From Treponema sp. (GTDB lineage: Bacteria; Spirochaetota; Spirochaetia; Treponematales; Breznakiellaceae), in NCBI GenBank assembly GCA_031276615.1, contig JAISND010000115.1, positions 1-14,780 on the forward strand: a DNA stretch of 14,780 nt, in the 5' to 3' direction. The stretch's first letter is position 1, and each line of letters starts with the position of its first letter. Both the position numbers and the translations under genes were made by a program. Below are positions 1-8,959 of the stretch, piece after piece. Below the pieces are notes generated by a model. It saw only the letters and a program-made list of their open reading frames with translations. It was not told where the DNA came from and did not search any database.

Positions 1-2
1 AA

Positions 3-1382
3 AACGTCCGGACATCTTCCGGCATCGCCGCCTTTGCCGCGTGGCTGCTCCTTTCAGTGCTGAGCGTGTTCATCATCTGGCAGCTGAGGGACAGGGCGCG
101 GCTTATCCGCGACAACGACAACGAGCGCATCCTCAACATCCTTTTCGCGGGCATGCGGAATTACGACGGCATCGGCGCGCTTGTTCAGTCGAATCCGCTT
201 CTTTACGGGCGGATTATCGGCATTGCGGCATATGAAAACAGCCTGCTGCCGGCGGACGGCTGGGGCAAATTTCCCCCTGTTTTTGACGAAGCCCTGCTTC
301 CGAAAACCGGGCCGGGCCGTTTTGGCCGTTATACGATTCCCGACCGCGGGGGACATTCGGTGAAATTCGTGCTCCACAACGAGCGCGGCCCGCGCCCCGG
401 CGAACACGGCGACGAACGGCAGCCGGCGGAATACGGGGATGAAGCGCGGCCGGGCGAACACGACGCCGAGCCGCGGCAGTCCGGCAGATGGCCGCAGGGA
501 CGGCAGGTTCCGCTTTTTTTCAGCATCCTCTCCCAAGGCGGATATTTTTATATAGACATTTCCCATCCCGGCTATTGGCGTATCCTGACCATAAGCGCGG
601 TTGTCCTTCCCCTCTGGGAACTGGCGCTGCTCTTTCTCGTCTTTTATATCCGCCATCTCTATCTGCGCAACCGGGAATACCGCGGGCGAATCGAAGCCCA
701 GCGGAATCTGGTCGTTCTGGGAACCGCCGCCGGTACCCTGGCCCATGAAATAAAAAACCCCCTCCTTTCAATACGGCTGCAAACCGGCATCCTTGAAAAA
801 CTCGGGCATGAGGGGGAAGAAATTCAAATTATCAATCAGGAGGTTGATCGTCTTTCGGCGCTGATCGACCGGGTGACCGATTATCTCCGCGAGCCGGAGG
901 GAAACAGGAAACCCCTGAATATATACGATCTGCTGGCCGAAACTTCCCGAAGAATATGCGGCAGGGATATTGTTTCCGGCGATTCGGCAAGGGACGCCTG
1001 TATCCTCGCCGACGAAGATCGCATCCGTTCGGTACTGGAAAACCTGCTCCGCAATGCGCTCGAATCGGGCAGCCCCCCGGAAGAAATCGGCGCTTCCGTC
1101 GGCCGGGACGGCGAAGACGGCGGGGGCAAAAGCGGCGCGGCCCGCGGCGCCGTTATACGCATATTCGACCGCGGCAGGGGTATTGAAGAAAAAAACCTCA
1201 AGCGCATCTTTGATCCCTTCTTTACAAGCAAGAGCACGGGAACGGGCATCGGCCTTGCCGTAAGCAGGCGCTTCACCGAAGCGGCCGGAGGATCCGTCCG
1301 CGTGGAAAACCGCGAAGGCGGGGGCCTTATGGTCATCCTTGTTTTCCCCGATTATAATGAGACTGTTTCCACAACCGGTTAG
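3..1382 (+). CDS. Membrane sensor histidine kinase (5' end outside the window)
   Basis: The protein autophosphorylates a histidine and passes the phosphate to a response regulator, most likely the one encoded 27 nt downstream. The frame is open to the left edge, and a hydrophobic segment is already under way there (codons from about 24 to 90), so the true start is probably upstream. The in-frame GTG at 57 lies inside that helix and is an unlikely start. A second membrane helix is encoded at about 585-650, leaving an extracytoplasmic sensor domain between them. The cytoplasmic part shows an H-box LAHEIKNPL (His codon at 744), an N-box with ENLLRNALESG (around 1038-1070), a G1 motif DRGRGI, an F-box FDPFFTSK and a G2 motif GTGIGLAVS. 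This is NtrB/AtoS-like architecture, with no obvious PAS domain in the visible part. The sensor domain contains a charged 18-residue duplication at about 390-500. The stimulus is unknown. Confidence 0.93.
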   Translation, partial: NVRTSSGIAAFAAWLLLSVLSVFIIWQLRDRARLIRDNDNERILNILFAGMRNYDGIGALVQSNPLLYGRIIGIAAYENSLLPADGWGKFPPVFDEALLPKTGPGRFGRYTIPDRGGHSVKFVLHNERGPRPGEHGDERQPAEYGDEARPGEHDAEPRQSGRWPQGRQVPLFFSILSQGGYFYIDISHPGYWRILTISAVVLPLWELALLFLVFYIRHLYLRNREYRGRIEAQRNLVVLGTAAGTLAHEIKNPLLSIRLQTGILEKLGHEGEEIQIINQEVDRLSALIDRVTDYLREPEGNRKPLNIYDLLAETSRRICGRDIVSGDSARDACILADEDRIRSVLENLLRNALESGSPPEEIGASVGRDGEDGGGKSGAARGAVIRIFDRGRGIEEKNLKRIFDPFFTSKSTGTGIGLAVSRRFTEAAGGSVRVENREGGGLMVILVFPDYNETVSTTG

Positions 1383-1409
1383 TTTGAAAAAAGGCGGCAG
1401 GAAAGGATC

Positions 1410-2867
<1,458 letters not shown>

Positions 2868-2890
2868 TTTCAAAATCTGATATTTTGAAA
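2868..2890. terminator. AT-rich perfect inverted repeat directly after the regulator stop
   Basis: TTTCAAAAT and ATTTTGAAA form a perfect 9-bp stem around a 5-nt loop CTGAT, starting on the base after the TAA. The stem is too AT-rich to be a classical intrinsic terminator and no long T-run follows. It may act as a weak terminator or an mRNA 3'-end stabiliser for the kinase-regulator transcript. Confidence 0.4.
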
Positions 2891-2985
2891 TCGCCTCAAT
2901 TTAAAGCCTGATTACAGGGGCATTCATGCCGCCGCGGAGGCCGCAGGTATGATCTTGGTTTTTTTATATGCGCTGGCCCCGCGCT

Positions 2986-3015
2986 ATTCCCGAACATTCT
3001 GCGAATATCGGGAAT
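2986..3015. terminator. Hairpin between convergent genes
   Basis: ATTCCCGA (2986-2993) pairs perfectly with TCGGGAAT (3008-3015). Inside it, ATTC (2996-2999) pairs with GAAT (3003-3006) around the loop TGC. It lies 19 nt past the stop of the minus-strand permease and about 120 nt past the regulator stop. That is where a shared 3' structure would be expected. There is no adjacent T-run on either strand, so termination is inferred only from position. Confidence 0.4.
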
Positions 3016-3033
3016 TGCCGCGCTGTTTCCGGC

Positions 3034-3828
3034 TTACCTAAAGGCTGCCAGCCGGACCGTGTTATACGCCGACAGCAGAATTACCAGCCAGAGAACCACG
3101 CTGAACAAGCCGTCCACCTGATCGTTGCTGATAAGCTTCACTATGCGGGAACCAATCAGGCCGCCGCTTATCCCTCCGGCAATCATGGCTGCAACCAAAA
3201 CAGGATTTACCGGGGGTACGCTGCCTTCCGCAAAAACAAGCAGAAAACCGGCCGCCTGGGAAAGAAAAACGGCGTACAATGAATGGAGGGCCGTAGTTTT
3301 CGAATCCATGGACAAAAAAAATGAAATAACCATGATATTAATGGGGCCCCCGCCGATTCCCAAAAAGGCGGATACCATCCCAAGCAGCAGTCCGGTGAGC
3401 AGACAGAAGGGGATGTTATGAATATTCAGGGGCCGGATTGTTTTTTTCTTTTTAAGGTACAGCAAGACGAGCAGGGCAAGGACTATCAGGATAAGGGATT
3501 GAACAATCCCGACCACCGCGGCGCGGGAGAAAAAACGAAGGGCGGCGCTGAATATCAGCTTGCCAGCCGCTCCCCCCAGCGCGGCGCCTCCGGCAATGGC
3601 CGTACCCCTTCCCTGTTCCAGCCTGACGCCGGAATTCCGGCTGCGGAGAAGGGAAACCAGCGACATGGCAAGAACCGTGGAGCCGGAAAGGAAATTGATT
3701 TCCGCGGGCCTTTGTCCCGAAAAGGCATCCAATACCGGCTTGATGATAATGCCCCCGCCGATTCCGCTTATGGCGCCGATGGTGGAGGCAAGGCACGCAA
3801 TGAACAGAAATCCCGGAATTTGCACCAT
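3034..3828 (-). CDS. TauE/SafE-family (DUF81) membrane permease
   Basis: The predicted integral membrane protein of the TauE/SafE family has members that move sulfite, sulfoacetate, taurine-derived or other small anions. The substrate here cannot be told. The protein is almost entirely hydrophobic and shows the family's internal duplication. SGIGGGIIIKP near the N terminus is echoed by LGIGGGPINI in the second half, and each copy is followed by several predicted helices. The ATG at 3828 gives 264 residues, usual for the family, and begins just before the first helix. It has AGGGG very close upstream, a weak site. In-frame ATGs at 3855 and 3867 are alternatives. The longest reading, from 3984, starts inside a large inverted repeat and is unlikely. 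The gene is divergent from nrdJ and convergent with the regulator, so it is probably a single-gene transcript. Confidence 0.85.
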   Translation of the reverse strand: MVQIPGFLFIACLASTIGAISGIGGGIIIKPVLDAFSGQRPAEINFLSGSTVLAMSLVSLLRSRNSGVRLEQGRGTAIAGGAALGGAAGKLIFSAALRFFSRAAVVGIVQSLILIVLALLVLLYLKKKKTIRPLNIHNIPFCLLTGLLLGMVSAFLGIGGGPINIMVISFFLSMDSKTTALHSLYAVFLSQAAGFLLVFAEGSVPPVNPVLVAAMIAGGISGGLIGSRIVKLISNDQVDGLFSVVLWLVILLSAYNTVRLAAFR

Positions 3829-3923
3829 GTCCCCTAAAAAAACGCCGAAACGCATATTCCCCAACATACTGTGCCTGGCGCCGTCCGTCAATGCCGCAGG
3901 AACCGGCGATACCCTTAAAGATC

Positions 3924-3957
3924 GCAGTTTTGCAAGGATGAAAACCTGAAAAACTGC
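3924..3957. repeat. Inverted repeat upstream of the TauE gene
   Basis: GCAGTTTT (3924-3931) and AAAACTGC (3950-3957) are perfect 8-bp arms with an 18-nt spacer. TGCAAG also occurs twice, after each arm. The repeat lies about 100 nt upstream of the chosen TauE start and could be a regulator site or a leader stem. Function is not shown. Confidence 0.4.
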
Positions 3958-3959
3958 AA

Positions 3960-4017
3960 GAGCCTGGCCCAAAACCGTGCGCATTAGCGCACAGTCAATT
4001 GGTTTTGGGACAGGCTC
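3960..4017. repeat. Long GAGCCTG...CAGGCTC inverted repeat
   Basis: A 17-nt arm at 3960-3976 (GAGCCTGGCCCAAAACC) pairs with 4001-4017 (GGTTTTGGGACAGGCTC) with one mismatch. Stacked inside is a perfect 6-bp hairpin, GTGCGC (3977-3982), loop ATTA, GCGCAC (3987-3992), followed by an 8-nt unpaired stretch. The whole forms a cruciform or long RNA hairpin between the divergent TauE and nrdJ genes. A related half-copy is found at 8408-8422, suggesting a dispersed repeat family. It could serve as a terminator in either direction, but there is no T-run. Confidence 0.7.
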
Positions 4018-4263
4018 ACATCGTCAAAAAATTTAATACTGATACAGGCGCCTGTCTCAAGGTTCCGTATCCACCAGCGGAGCAAGGCGGTATAAAAAAG
4101 GGAATGAACCTCCCCGCCCTAGAAGGCAAGGGTAATCTCATCGTTAGGATGAGGCCGGCCGGTATTCGCTGGCGTCGGCGTAAAAACAGCAGGTACAACG
4201 CATATTGCAGAGAATGGCCGCCGATATTTTACCCTCGATTAACGCCTGCCCTGCGGCGTGACC
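4018..4263. other. Intergenic stretch with no recognisable gene
   Basis: Between the long inverted repeat and the nrdJ operator I see no convincing coding sequence or RNA gene. A + strand open frame through here (3999-4496) runs across repeats and the operator, has no domain signature and is judged spurious. The only clear structure is the palindrome at 4044-4055. No B12-box-like motif of a cobalamin riboswitch was seen. Confidence 0.6.
4044..4055. promoter_or_regulatory. Perfect 12-bp palindrome, possible operator
   Basis: ACAGGCGCCTGT is a perfect 12-bp palindrome in the divergent intergenic region. It is of a size and symmetry that a dimeric regulator could bind. No regulator family is recognised and chance occurrence is not excluded. 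Confidence 0.3.
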
Positions 4264-4292
4264 TTGTATTCCCCCTCTATATGGTGTATGCT
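4264..4292 (+). promoter_or_regulatory. Candidate sigma-70 promoter of nrdJ
   Basis: TTGTAT (4264-4269) and TATGCT (4287-4292) are separated by 17 nt and each matches the consensus at four of six bases. The upstream NrdR-like box lies in the spacer and the second box lies over and just beyond the expected start site. That layout would give repression. The leader to the nrdJ ATG would then be about 250 nt. Confidence 0.4.
4272..4287 (+). promoter_or_regulatory. Candidate NrdR box 1
   Basis: CCCCTCTATATGGTGT matches the NrdR-box consensus ACACWATATATWGTGT at 12 of 16 positions by my count, including TATAT and the GTGT arm. NrdR is the ATP/dATP-sensing repressor of ribonucleotide reductase genes and binds paired boxes. 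The gene downstream is a ribonucleotide reductase, which makes the match meaningful. Confidence 0.6.
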
Positions 4293-4302
4293 GATAAAAA
4301 CT

Positions 4303-4318
4303 CCACTATCTATACGGC
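4303..4318 (+). promoter_or_regulatory. Candidate NrdR box 2
   Basis: CCACTATCTATACGGC matches the same consensus at 11 of 16 positions. It starts 31 bp after box 1, leaving a 15-bp gap. This puts the boxes on the same face of the helix three turns apart, the spacing usual for tandem NrdR sites. The spacing strengthens two individually imperfect matches. Confidence 0.55.
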
Positions 4319-4322
4319 GAAT

Positions 4323-4343
4323 TCTATCCCGGCCGGGGATAGA
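4323..4343 (+). terminator. Leader hairpin with T-rich tail, possible attenuator
   Basis: TCTATCCC (4323-4330) and GGGATAGA (4336-4343) form a perfect 8-bp stem with loop GGCCG, followed by GTCTTTTGTTGTT. This resembles a weak intrinsic terminator inside the presumed nrdJ leader, downstream of the NrdR boxes. It may attenuate nrdJ or end an upstream transcript. Confidence 0.4.
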
Positions 4344-4366
4344 GTCTTTTGTTGTTCACGGGGCTT

Positions 4367-4528
4367 TAGGAGCCTGTTGCACTTCGTGGATTTTTTGCTC
4401 AGGGCGTCTTTGACGCCCCTTCATGCAAAAAATCCCGATTATCGGGCTCCTTTGGGAGTTTGCAAGGTAAAAAATCGCCTGATCGGCGATTTTTGAGGGT
4501 TTTACGCGCGAAGCGCAACAAACTCCTA
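4367..4528. mobile_element. REPIN/MITE-like 162-bp element flanked by TA
   Basis: The ends are imperfect 20-nt inverted repeats. TAGGAGCCTGTTGCACTTCG at 4367 and the complement of 4509-4528 differ at three positions. If the outer TA on each side is a target duplication, the core is 158 bp with GGAG...CTCC ends, as for IS630/Tc1-mariner-type elements. Inside are two adjacent compound hairpins. Unit A (4369-4450) has concentric stems GGAGCC/GGCTCC, GATTTTTTGC/GCAAAAAATC and GGGCGTC/GACGCCC. Unit B (4455-4526) has GGAGTTTG/CAAACTCC and AAAAATCGCC/GGCGATTTTT around TGATC. It encodes no protein and sits in the nrdJ leader, 23 nt before the ATG. Non-autonomous mobility is inferred from structure only. 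Confidence 0.6.
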
Positions 4529-4551
4529 GACTGCAAAAAAAGGATTTGGGA

Positions 4552-7500
4552 ATGAAAATCGAACGGCTGTTCACCGACCGGGCTACCGGTCCCTATCGGG
4601 ATCTTGTCTGGGAAAAGCGGAAAAGCGATATCCGCAACCCCGACGGAAAGGTCATTTTTTCCGAGGACACGGTAATAGTGCCGGCTTTCTGGAGCCAGAT
4701 CGCCGCCGATATCATTGCCCAAAAATATTTCCGCAAGGCCGGGGTCCCGGCGGACAAGATATATGAATGGAAGAAATGGATCCCCGGAAAAGACGGAGGA
4801 CGCCCCGGGTCCGAAGATCCCGGCGAAAAACTTCCCGAGGACGGGGCGGAGCATGACGCCCGTCAGGTTTTCCACCGTCTGGCCTACACCTGGATGGACT
4901 GGGGCCGGAAGAACGGCTACTTTGACGGCGAAGAAGACGAGAATGCCTTCTACGATGAAACCTGTTACATGCTGGCCCGTCAGCTTGCCGCGCCCAACAG
5001 TCCCCAGTGGTTCAACACGGGAATCTACGCGGTCTACGGCATAGACGGCCCCGCCCAGGGGCACTACTATTACGATCCCGAAAAGCAGGAGCTGGTAAAA
5101 TCCGACAGCGCCTACAAGCGCCCGCAGCCCCACGCGTGTTTCATCCTTTCCATCGAAGACGACCTCGTAAACGAGGGTGGCATCATGGACCTGGTAACCA
5201 GGGAGGCGCGGCTTTTCAAGTACGGCTCCGGTACGGGGTCGAATTTCTCGCGCATCCGGGCGCTTAACGAAAAACTTTCCGGGGGCGGCGTATCTTCGGG
5301 GCTTCTTTCCTTCCTGAAAATCGGGGATCGTTCCGCGTCGGCCATTAAAAGCGGCGGTACCACGCGGCGCGCCGCGAAGATGGTCACCCTGGACGCGGAT
5401 CATCCCGACGTGGAAAAGTACATCGACTGGAAAGCCGGCGAGGAACACAAGGTCGCTTCCATGGTAACCGGTTCGGCGATTGTAAAAAAACATCTGGAGC
5501 TGATCAGAAAAGCCCTGGCGGGTTTCCGCGGCCCGGACGCGGATAAATTTAACGCGGAAAAAAACCACGATCTCGCCGCGGCCCTGCGGGGCGCGCTGGG
5601 CGACAAGATTCCCCCCACCTACCTGTACCAGCTTCTCCGCCGTTTTGAGCAGGGCGACGAAGACATGAATCCCGCCGCCTTTTCCACCGCCTGGGACGAT
5701 GAAGCCTACAACACCGTGTCGGGGCAGTCCTCCAACAACAGTCTGCGGGTAAGCGACGAATTCATGCGGGCGGTACTGGGCGACGCGGACTGGAACCTGA
5801 CAAGCCGCACCACCGGCAGAGCGGTAAAAACCGTGAAGGCCCGAAAGCTCTGGGCGGACATTGCCCGCACGGGCTGGCAGTGCGCGGACCCCGGCCTCCA
5901 GTATCACACCACCATTAACGACTGGCACACCTGCCCCGCGGGGGGCGAGATACGGGCGTCCAACCCCTGCTCCGAGTATATGTTTCTTGACGATACGGCC
6001 TGCAACCTGGCCTCGATCAACCTTGCGGCGCTTTACGACAGGGAGGGCAGAATCTTCAATGTCGAAGGCTGCCTCCACGCCGTCCGCATCTGGACAACGA
6101 TCCTTGAAATTTCCGTGGTTATGGCGCAGTTCCCCGCGCCCCGCATCGCCCGGCTTTCCTACGAGTACAGGACTCTCGGCCTTGGCTTTGCCAACCTGGG
6201 AACCCTTCTTATGATCATGGGACTGGCCTATGATTCGGAGGAAGGCCGCGCGGTGGCAGGCGCCCTTTCGGCGCTGCTTTCCGGCGAGGCCTACGCCCAG
6301 TCCGCCCGCATGGCCGCCGGGCTTGGCCCCTTCCTCCGTTACGGCGAAAACGCCCGGAACATGCTTCGCGTTATACGCAATCACCGCAGAGCGGCATACA
6401 ACGCGCAGAATGCCGAGTACGAAGGGATCCACACCGTTCCCCGGGGAATCGATCCCTCCTGCTGTCCCGTCTACCTCCTCGACGCCGCCAGGGCTGCCTG
6501 GGACAGGGCGCTGGATCTGGGCAGCGCCCACGGTTTCAGAAACGCCCAGGTAACGGCCATAGCGCCCACGGGAACCATCGGCCTTCTCATGGACTGCGAT
6601 ACCACCGGCGTTGAGCCGGATTTCGCACTGGTCAAATTCAAAAAACTTGCGGGCGGCGGTTACTTCAAGATAATAAACCAGTCCGTCCCCCCGGCGCTGG
6701 AAGCCCTGGGCTATTCGCCGGAAGCAATCGACAGAATCGTCGCCTACGCCACGGGACGCAGAACCCTTGCGAACGCGCCGGGGATCAACGCGAAAACCCT
6801 CGAATCAAGGGGCTTTACCCGCGAGGCTGTTGCCGCGGCGGAGGAAGCGGTCAAGACAAGCCTCAGCCTTGAGGGGGTTTTCAATCCCTGGATACTGGGA
6901 AAGGATTTTATCGAAAGGGTTCTCCGTATTCCCGAGGCAACATGGTCACTTCCGGGATTCAGTCTCCTGAAGCACCTTGGCTTCAGCGCCGCGGAAATTG
7001 AGGCGGCGGAATTGTACGCCTGCGGAACGATGGGGCTTGAAGGCGCGCCAGGCCTTAAAAAAGAACATTACGCGGTATTTGACACCGCGACTCCCTCCGG
7101 CAGAAACGGCAGGCGTTCCATTGCCTGGACAGCCCACATCGGCATGATGGCCGCGGTACAGCCCTTCATTTCCGGCGCCATTTCCAAAACCATCAATATG
7201 CCCAACTCCGCCGGCTACGAGGATGTAAAGGGCGCCTACATGCTCTCCTGGAAAAACGCCCTCAAGGCTGTTGCCCTCTACCGGGACGGTTCCAAGCTTT
7301 CCCAGCCCCTTTCCTCCTTCGCGCCCGGCGCCGATCCCCTGGTGGACGCAATCCTCAAGGTGGAGCGGAGTCTTGAAGCGCCCGCCGCTGCGCCCGAGCG
7401 CCGCAGGTCGGACATCAGGGGAATGCGCAAGCCCCTGCCCAACCGCAGGGCCGGTTACACCCAGAAGGCAAAGATTGGCGGCCATTCGATCTTTCTCCGT

Positions 7501-8328
7501 ACCGGCGAATACGAGAACGGCAGCCTGGGCGAAATATTTCTTGACATGCACAAGGAGGGCGCGGCCTTCCGCAGCCTTCTCAACAGTTTCGCCATTGCCG
7601 TATCCCTGGGTCTTCAGTACGGTGTGCCCCTTGAGGAATATGTGGACGCCTTTACCTTCAGCCGCTTTGAGCCTAACGGCATGGTGCAGGGCCACGACTA
7701 CGTGAAAATGGCCACCAGCGTTATTGATTACATTTTCCGCGATCTCGCAATCTCATATCTCAAGCGCTCGGACCTCGGCCAGATAAAACCGGACGACCTC
7801 CTTGCCACGGGAACCAACAACGATTCGGGCATCCAGGCCGGCGATAGGTACCGCCGCGGCGAAAAATCAAGCGCGGGTTTCAGGCCCCCGGCCGCCGCTC
7901 CGGCCCCCGGCGCTTCATGCCCGGCAAAGCCCGGCGCCGGCCCGGCCGCGGCCCCGCCGGAGACATTCTCCGCAGGGGCATCGCCCGCCGGGGCGGCTCA
8001 GGGGGGAACGGGGGCAGGCGCCGCGGCAACGGGCGGAATCTCCGGCGGCCGCGGCCCGAAGGCTTCCGCCGCCGGGGACAGCGCGGCTTATGCCCCGGCC
8101 CGGATTTCCGCGGGCAGTTCACCGTCAAGCCAGCCGGCGGGCGCGCAGATCAGGGCGCCGGTCATGGAAAAGGCGGCGCCGGAACAGAGCGAGCTTGTCA
8201 AAATCGCCCAGGCGCGCATCAAGGGCTACGAGGGCGATCCCTGTCCCGCCTGCGGATACTTTACCCTGATACGGAATGGTACCTGCATGAAGTGCGACAC
8301 CTGCGGAGGAACGACAGGATGCAGCTAA
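4552..8328 (+). CDS. nrdJ: Vitamin B12-dependent (class II) ribonucleotide reductase
   Basis: The enzyme reduces ribonucleotides to deoxyribonucleotides using adenosylcobalamin to generate the thiyl radical, without needing oxygen. The 1258-residue protein belongs to the long NrdJ form known from alphaproteobacteria, whose N-terminal wording it resembles ([20 protein letters not shown]). Redox cysteines are at C196 (HACF) and C484 (TACNLAS). The radical-site triad is N471/C473/E475 in SNPCSEY, and the phosphate loop [18 protein letters not shown] is at about 672-690. A TSCPD-type domain covers about 970-1075. An Ala/Gly/Pro-rich linker (about 1110-1205) leads to the C-terminal thiol tail with cysteines 1231, 1234, 1245, 1248, 1251 and 1257. 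No N-terminal ATP-cone is evident. The ATG at 4552 follows AAAAGGA at good spacing; an in-frame TTG at 4546 is less likely. Two candidate NrdR boxes lie upstream. No nrdAB or nrdDG genes are in the window. Confidence 0.97.
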   Translation: MKIERLFTDRATGPYRDLVWEKRKSDIRNPDGKVIFSEDTVIVPAFWSQIAADIIAQKYFRKAGVPADKIYEWKKWIPGKDGGRPGSEDPGEKLPEDGAEHDARQVFHRLAYTWMDWGRKNGYFDGEEDENAFYDETCYMLARQLAAPNSPQWFNTGIYAVYGIDGPAQGHYYYDPEKQELVKSDSAYKRPQPHACFILSIEDDLVNEGGIMDLVTREARLFKYGSGTGSNFSRIRALNEKLSGGGVSSGLLSFLKIGDRSASAIKSGGTTRRAAKMVTLDADHPDVEKYIDWKAGEEHKVASMVTGSAIVKKHLELIRKALAGFRGPDADKFNAEKNHDLAAALRGALGDKIPPTYLYQLLRRFEQGDEDMNPAAFSTAWDDEAYNTVSGQSSNNSLRVSDEFMRAVLGDADWNLTSRTTGRAVKTVKARKLWADIARTGWQCADPGLQYHTTINDWHTCPAGGEIRASNPCSEYMFLDDTACNLASINLAALYDREGRIFNVEGCLHAVRIWTTILEISVVMAQFPAPRIARLSYEYRTLGLGFANLGTLLMIMGLAYDSEEGRAVAGALSALLSGEAYAQSARMAAGLGPFLRYGENARNMLRVIRNHRRAAYNAQNAEYEGIHTVPRGIDPSCCPVYLLDAARAAWDRALDLGSAHGFRNAQVTAIAPTGTIGLLMDCDTTGVEPDFALVKFKKLAGGGYFKIINQSVPPALEALGYSPEAIDRIVAYATGRRTLANAPGINAKTLESRGFTREAVAAAEEAVKTSLSLEGVFNPWILGKDFIERVLRIPEATWSLPGFSLLKHLGFSAAEIEAAELYACGTMGLEGAPGLKKEHYAVFDTATPSGRNGRRSIAWTAHIGMMAAVQPFISGAISKTINMPNSAGYEDVKGAYMLSWKNALKAVALYRDGSKLSQPLSSFAPGADPLVDAILKVERSLEAPAAAPERRRSDIRGMRKPLPNRRAGYTQKAKIGGHSIFLRTGEYENGSLGEIFLDMHKEGAAFRSLLNSFAIAVSLGLQYGVPLEEYVDAFTFSRFEPNGMVQGHDYVKMATSVIDYIFRDLAISYLKRSDLGQIKPDDLLATGTNNDSGIQAGDRYRRGEKSSAGFRPPAAAPAPGASCPAKPGAGPAAAPPETFSAGASPAGAAQGGTGAGAAATGGISGGRGPKASAAGDSAAYAPARISAGSSPSSQPAGAQIRAPVMEKAAPEQSELVKIAQARIKGYEGDPCPACGYFTLIRNGTCMKCDTCGGTTGCS

Positions 8329-8329
8329 G

Positions 8330-8343
8330 CGGCCCAAAGGCCG
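8330..8343 (+). terminator. Small GC hairpin just after nrdJ stop
   Basis: CGGCC (8330-8334), loop CAAA and GGCCG (8339-8343) form a perfect 5-bp GC stem two bases past the stop codon. No T-run follows. It probably acts, if at all, together with the larger hairpin 10 nt downstream. Confidence 0.35.
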
Positions 8344-8352
8344 TTCATGACG

Positions 8353-8393
8353 AAAGTCTGTTCGCAAAGCAACCGGCTTTGTGGACAGACTTT
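8353..8393. terminator. Long 18-bp hairpin between convergent nrdJ and msrA
   Basis: AAAGTCTGT (8353-8361) pairs perfectly with ACAGACTTT (8385-8393). The stem continues inward with CGCAAAGC (8363-8370) against GCTTTGTG (8376-8383). Read as + strand RNA, the two non-Watson-Crick positions are U-G and G-U wobbles, giving an uninterrupted 18-bp stem with loop AACCG. The A-rich start and T-rich end fit a bidirectional terminator for two convergent genes, although the T-tract is only TTTAATT. Confidence 0.55.
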
Positions 8394-8407
8394 AATTCGT
8401 GATAATT

Positions 8408-8442
8408 GAGCCTGTTCCAAAAGCCGGTTGGTTTTAAACCGG
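8408..8442. repeat. Half-copy of the GAGCCTG repeat plus small hairpin
   Basis: GAGCCTGTTCCAAAA (8408-8422) is nearly identical to the arms of the inverted repeat at 3960-4017. It differs at one base from the right arm read on the minus strand. It is followed by CCGGTT (8424-8429) and AACCGG (8437-8442), a 6-bp hairpin. On the minus strand that hairpin is followed by CTTTTGG and could be a weak terminator for the msrA-ending operon. Confidence 0.5.
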
Positions 8443-8452
8443 GAATTGCCGC

Positions 8453-8950
8453 TTACGCCCTTTTTGCCCTTTCAAAGGACTCGGCTTTTATGTGACAATA
8501 CCCGCCGGGATTCCTGTCCAGGTACTTCTGATGATACTCTTCGGCGCGGAAATATTGATGCAGGGCTTCGGATTCAACCGCGACGGGTTTGTCGTATTTT
8601 TTTTGAAGTTCCGCGAGGGATTTTTCAATGACCGGACGGTCCGCCCCATCGGTATAATAAATTCCCGTGCGGTACTGGGTTCCCTGGTCGGCGCCCTGGC
8701 GGTTAACGGAAACGGGATCGATAACCTCGTAGTAAAGGGAAAGAAGTTTTTCAAGGCTTAGTGCGGAAGGATCGTAGCGGACACGTACCGTTTCGGCGTG
8801 TCCCGTGTTCCGGCGGCACAGATCCTCGTAGCTGGGGTTTTCGGTGTTTCCGTTGGCGTAGCCCGCCTCGGTTTCAATCACGCCGGGGATGAGGGACAAA
8901 TATTTTTCCGTTCCCCAGAAACAGCCGCCGGCAAGGTATATCTCTTTCAT
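8453..8950 (-). CDS. msrA: Peptide-methionine (S)-S-oxide reductase
   Basis: The enzyme repairs oxidised proteins by reducing the S-epimer of methionine sulfoxide, in the cytoplasm since no signal peptide is seen. At 165 residues it is a usual single-domain MsrA. The catalytic motif GCFWGTE puts the nucleophile at C10. Family signatures VSVNRQGADQGTQYRTGIYY and the C-terminal GGYCHI, whose Cys is the likely resolving residue, are present. No MsrB domain is fused. The ATG lies 9 nt after the stop of the upstream oxidoreductase. The nearest ribosome-binding-like bases are weak (GGAA close to the ATG, GGGGAAG further out), so translation may depend on readthrough from the preceding gene. Its place as last gene of a transport operon looks like chance genomic economy or a response to oxidative stress, not a pathway step. 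Confidence 0.95.
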   Translation of the reverse strand: MKEIYLAGGCFWGTEKYLSLIPGVIETEAGYANGNTENPSYEDLCRRNTGHAETVRVRYDPSALSLEKLLSLYYEVIDPVSVNRQGADQGTQYRTGIYYTDGADRPVIEKSLAELQKKYDKPVAVESEALHQYFRAEEYHQKYLDRNPGGYCHIKAESFERAKRA

Positions 8951-8959
8951 GGTTCCGCG

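Noticed and set aside
2971..3282. Small + strand open frame (2968-3282) after the regulator
   Set aside because: It overlaps the antisense of the TauE gene's 3' end and a hairpin, and shows no motif or ribosome-binding site.
3999..4496. 165-codon + strand open frame upstream of nrdJ
   Set aside because: It crosses the long inverted repeat, the NrdR-like boxes and the REPIN-like element, has no ribosome-binding site and no family resemblance.
4018..4551. Cobalamin riboswitch ahead of the B12-dependent reductase
   Set aside because: I looked for B12-box-like sequence and the expected conserved stems and found none. A class II gene would also not usually be switched off by its own cofactor.
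4399..6531. 710-codon open frame on the minus strand
   Set aside because: It lies antisense to nrdJ, whose protein is recognisable over this whole span. High GC removes stop codons from the opposite strand, and the translation shows no domain.
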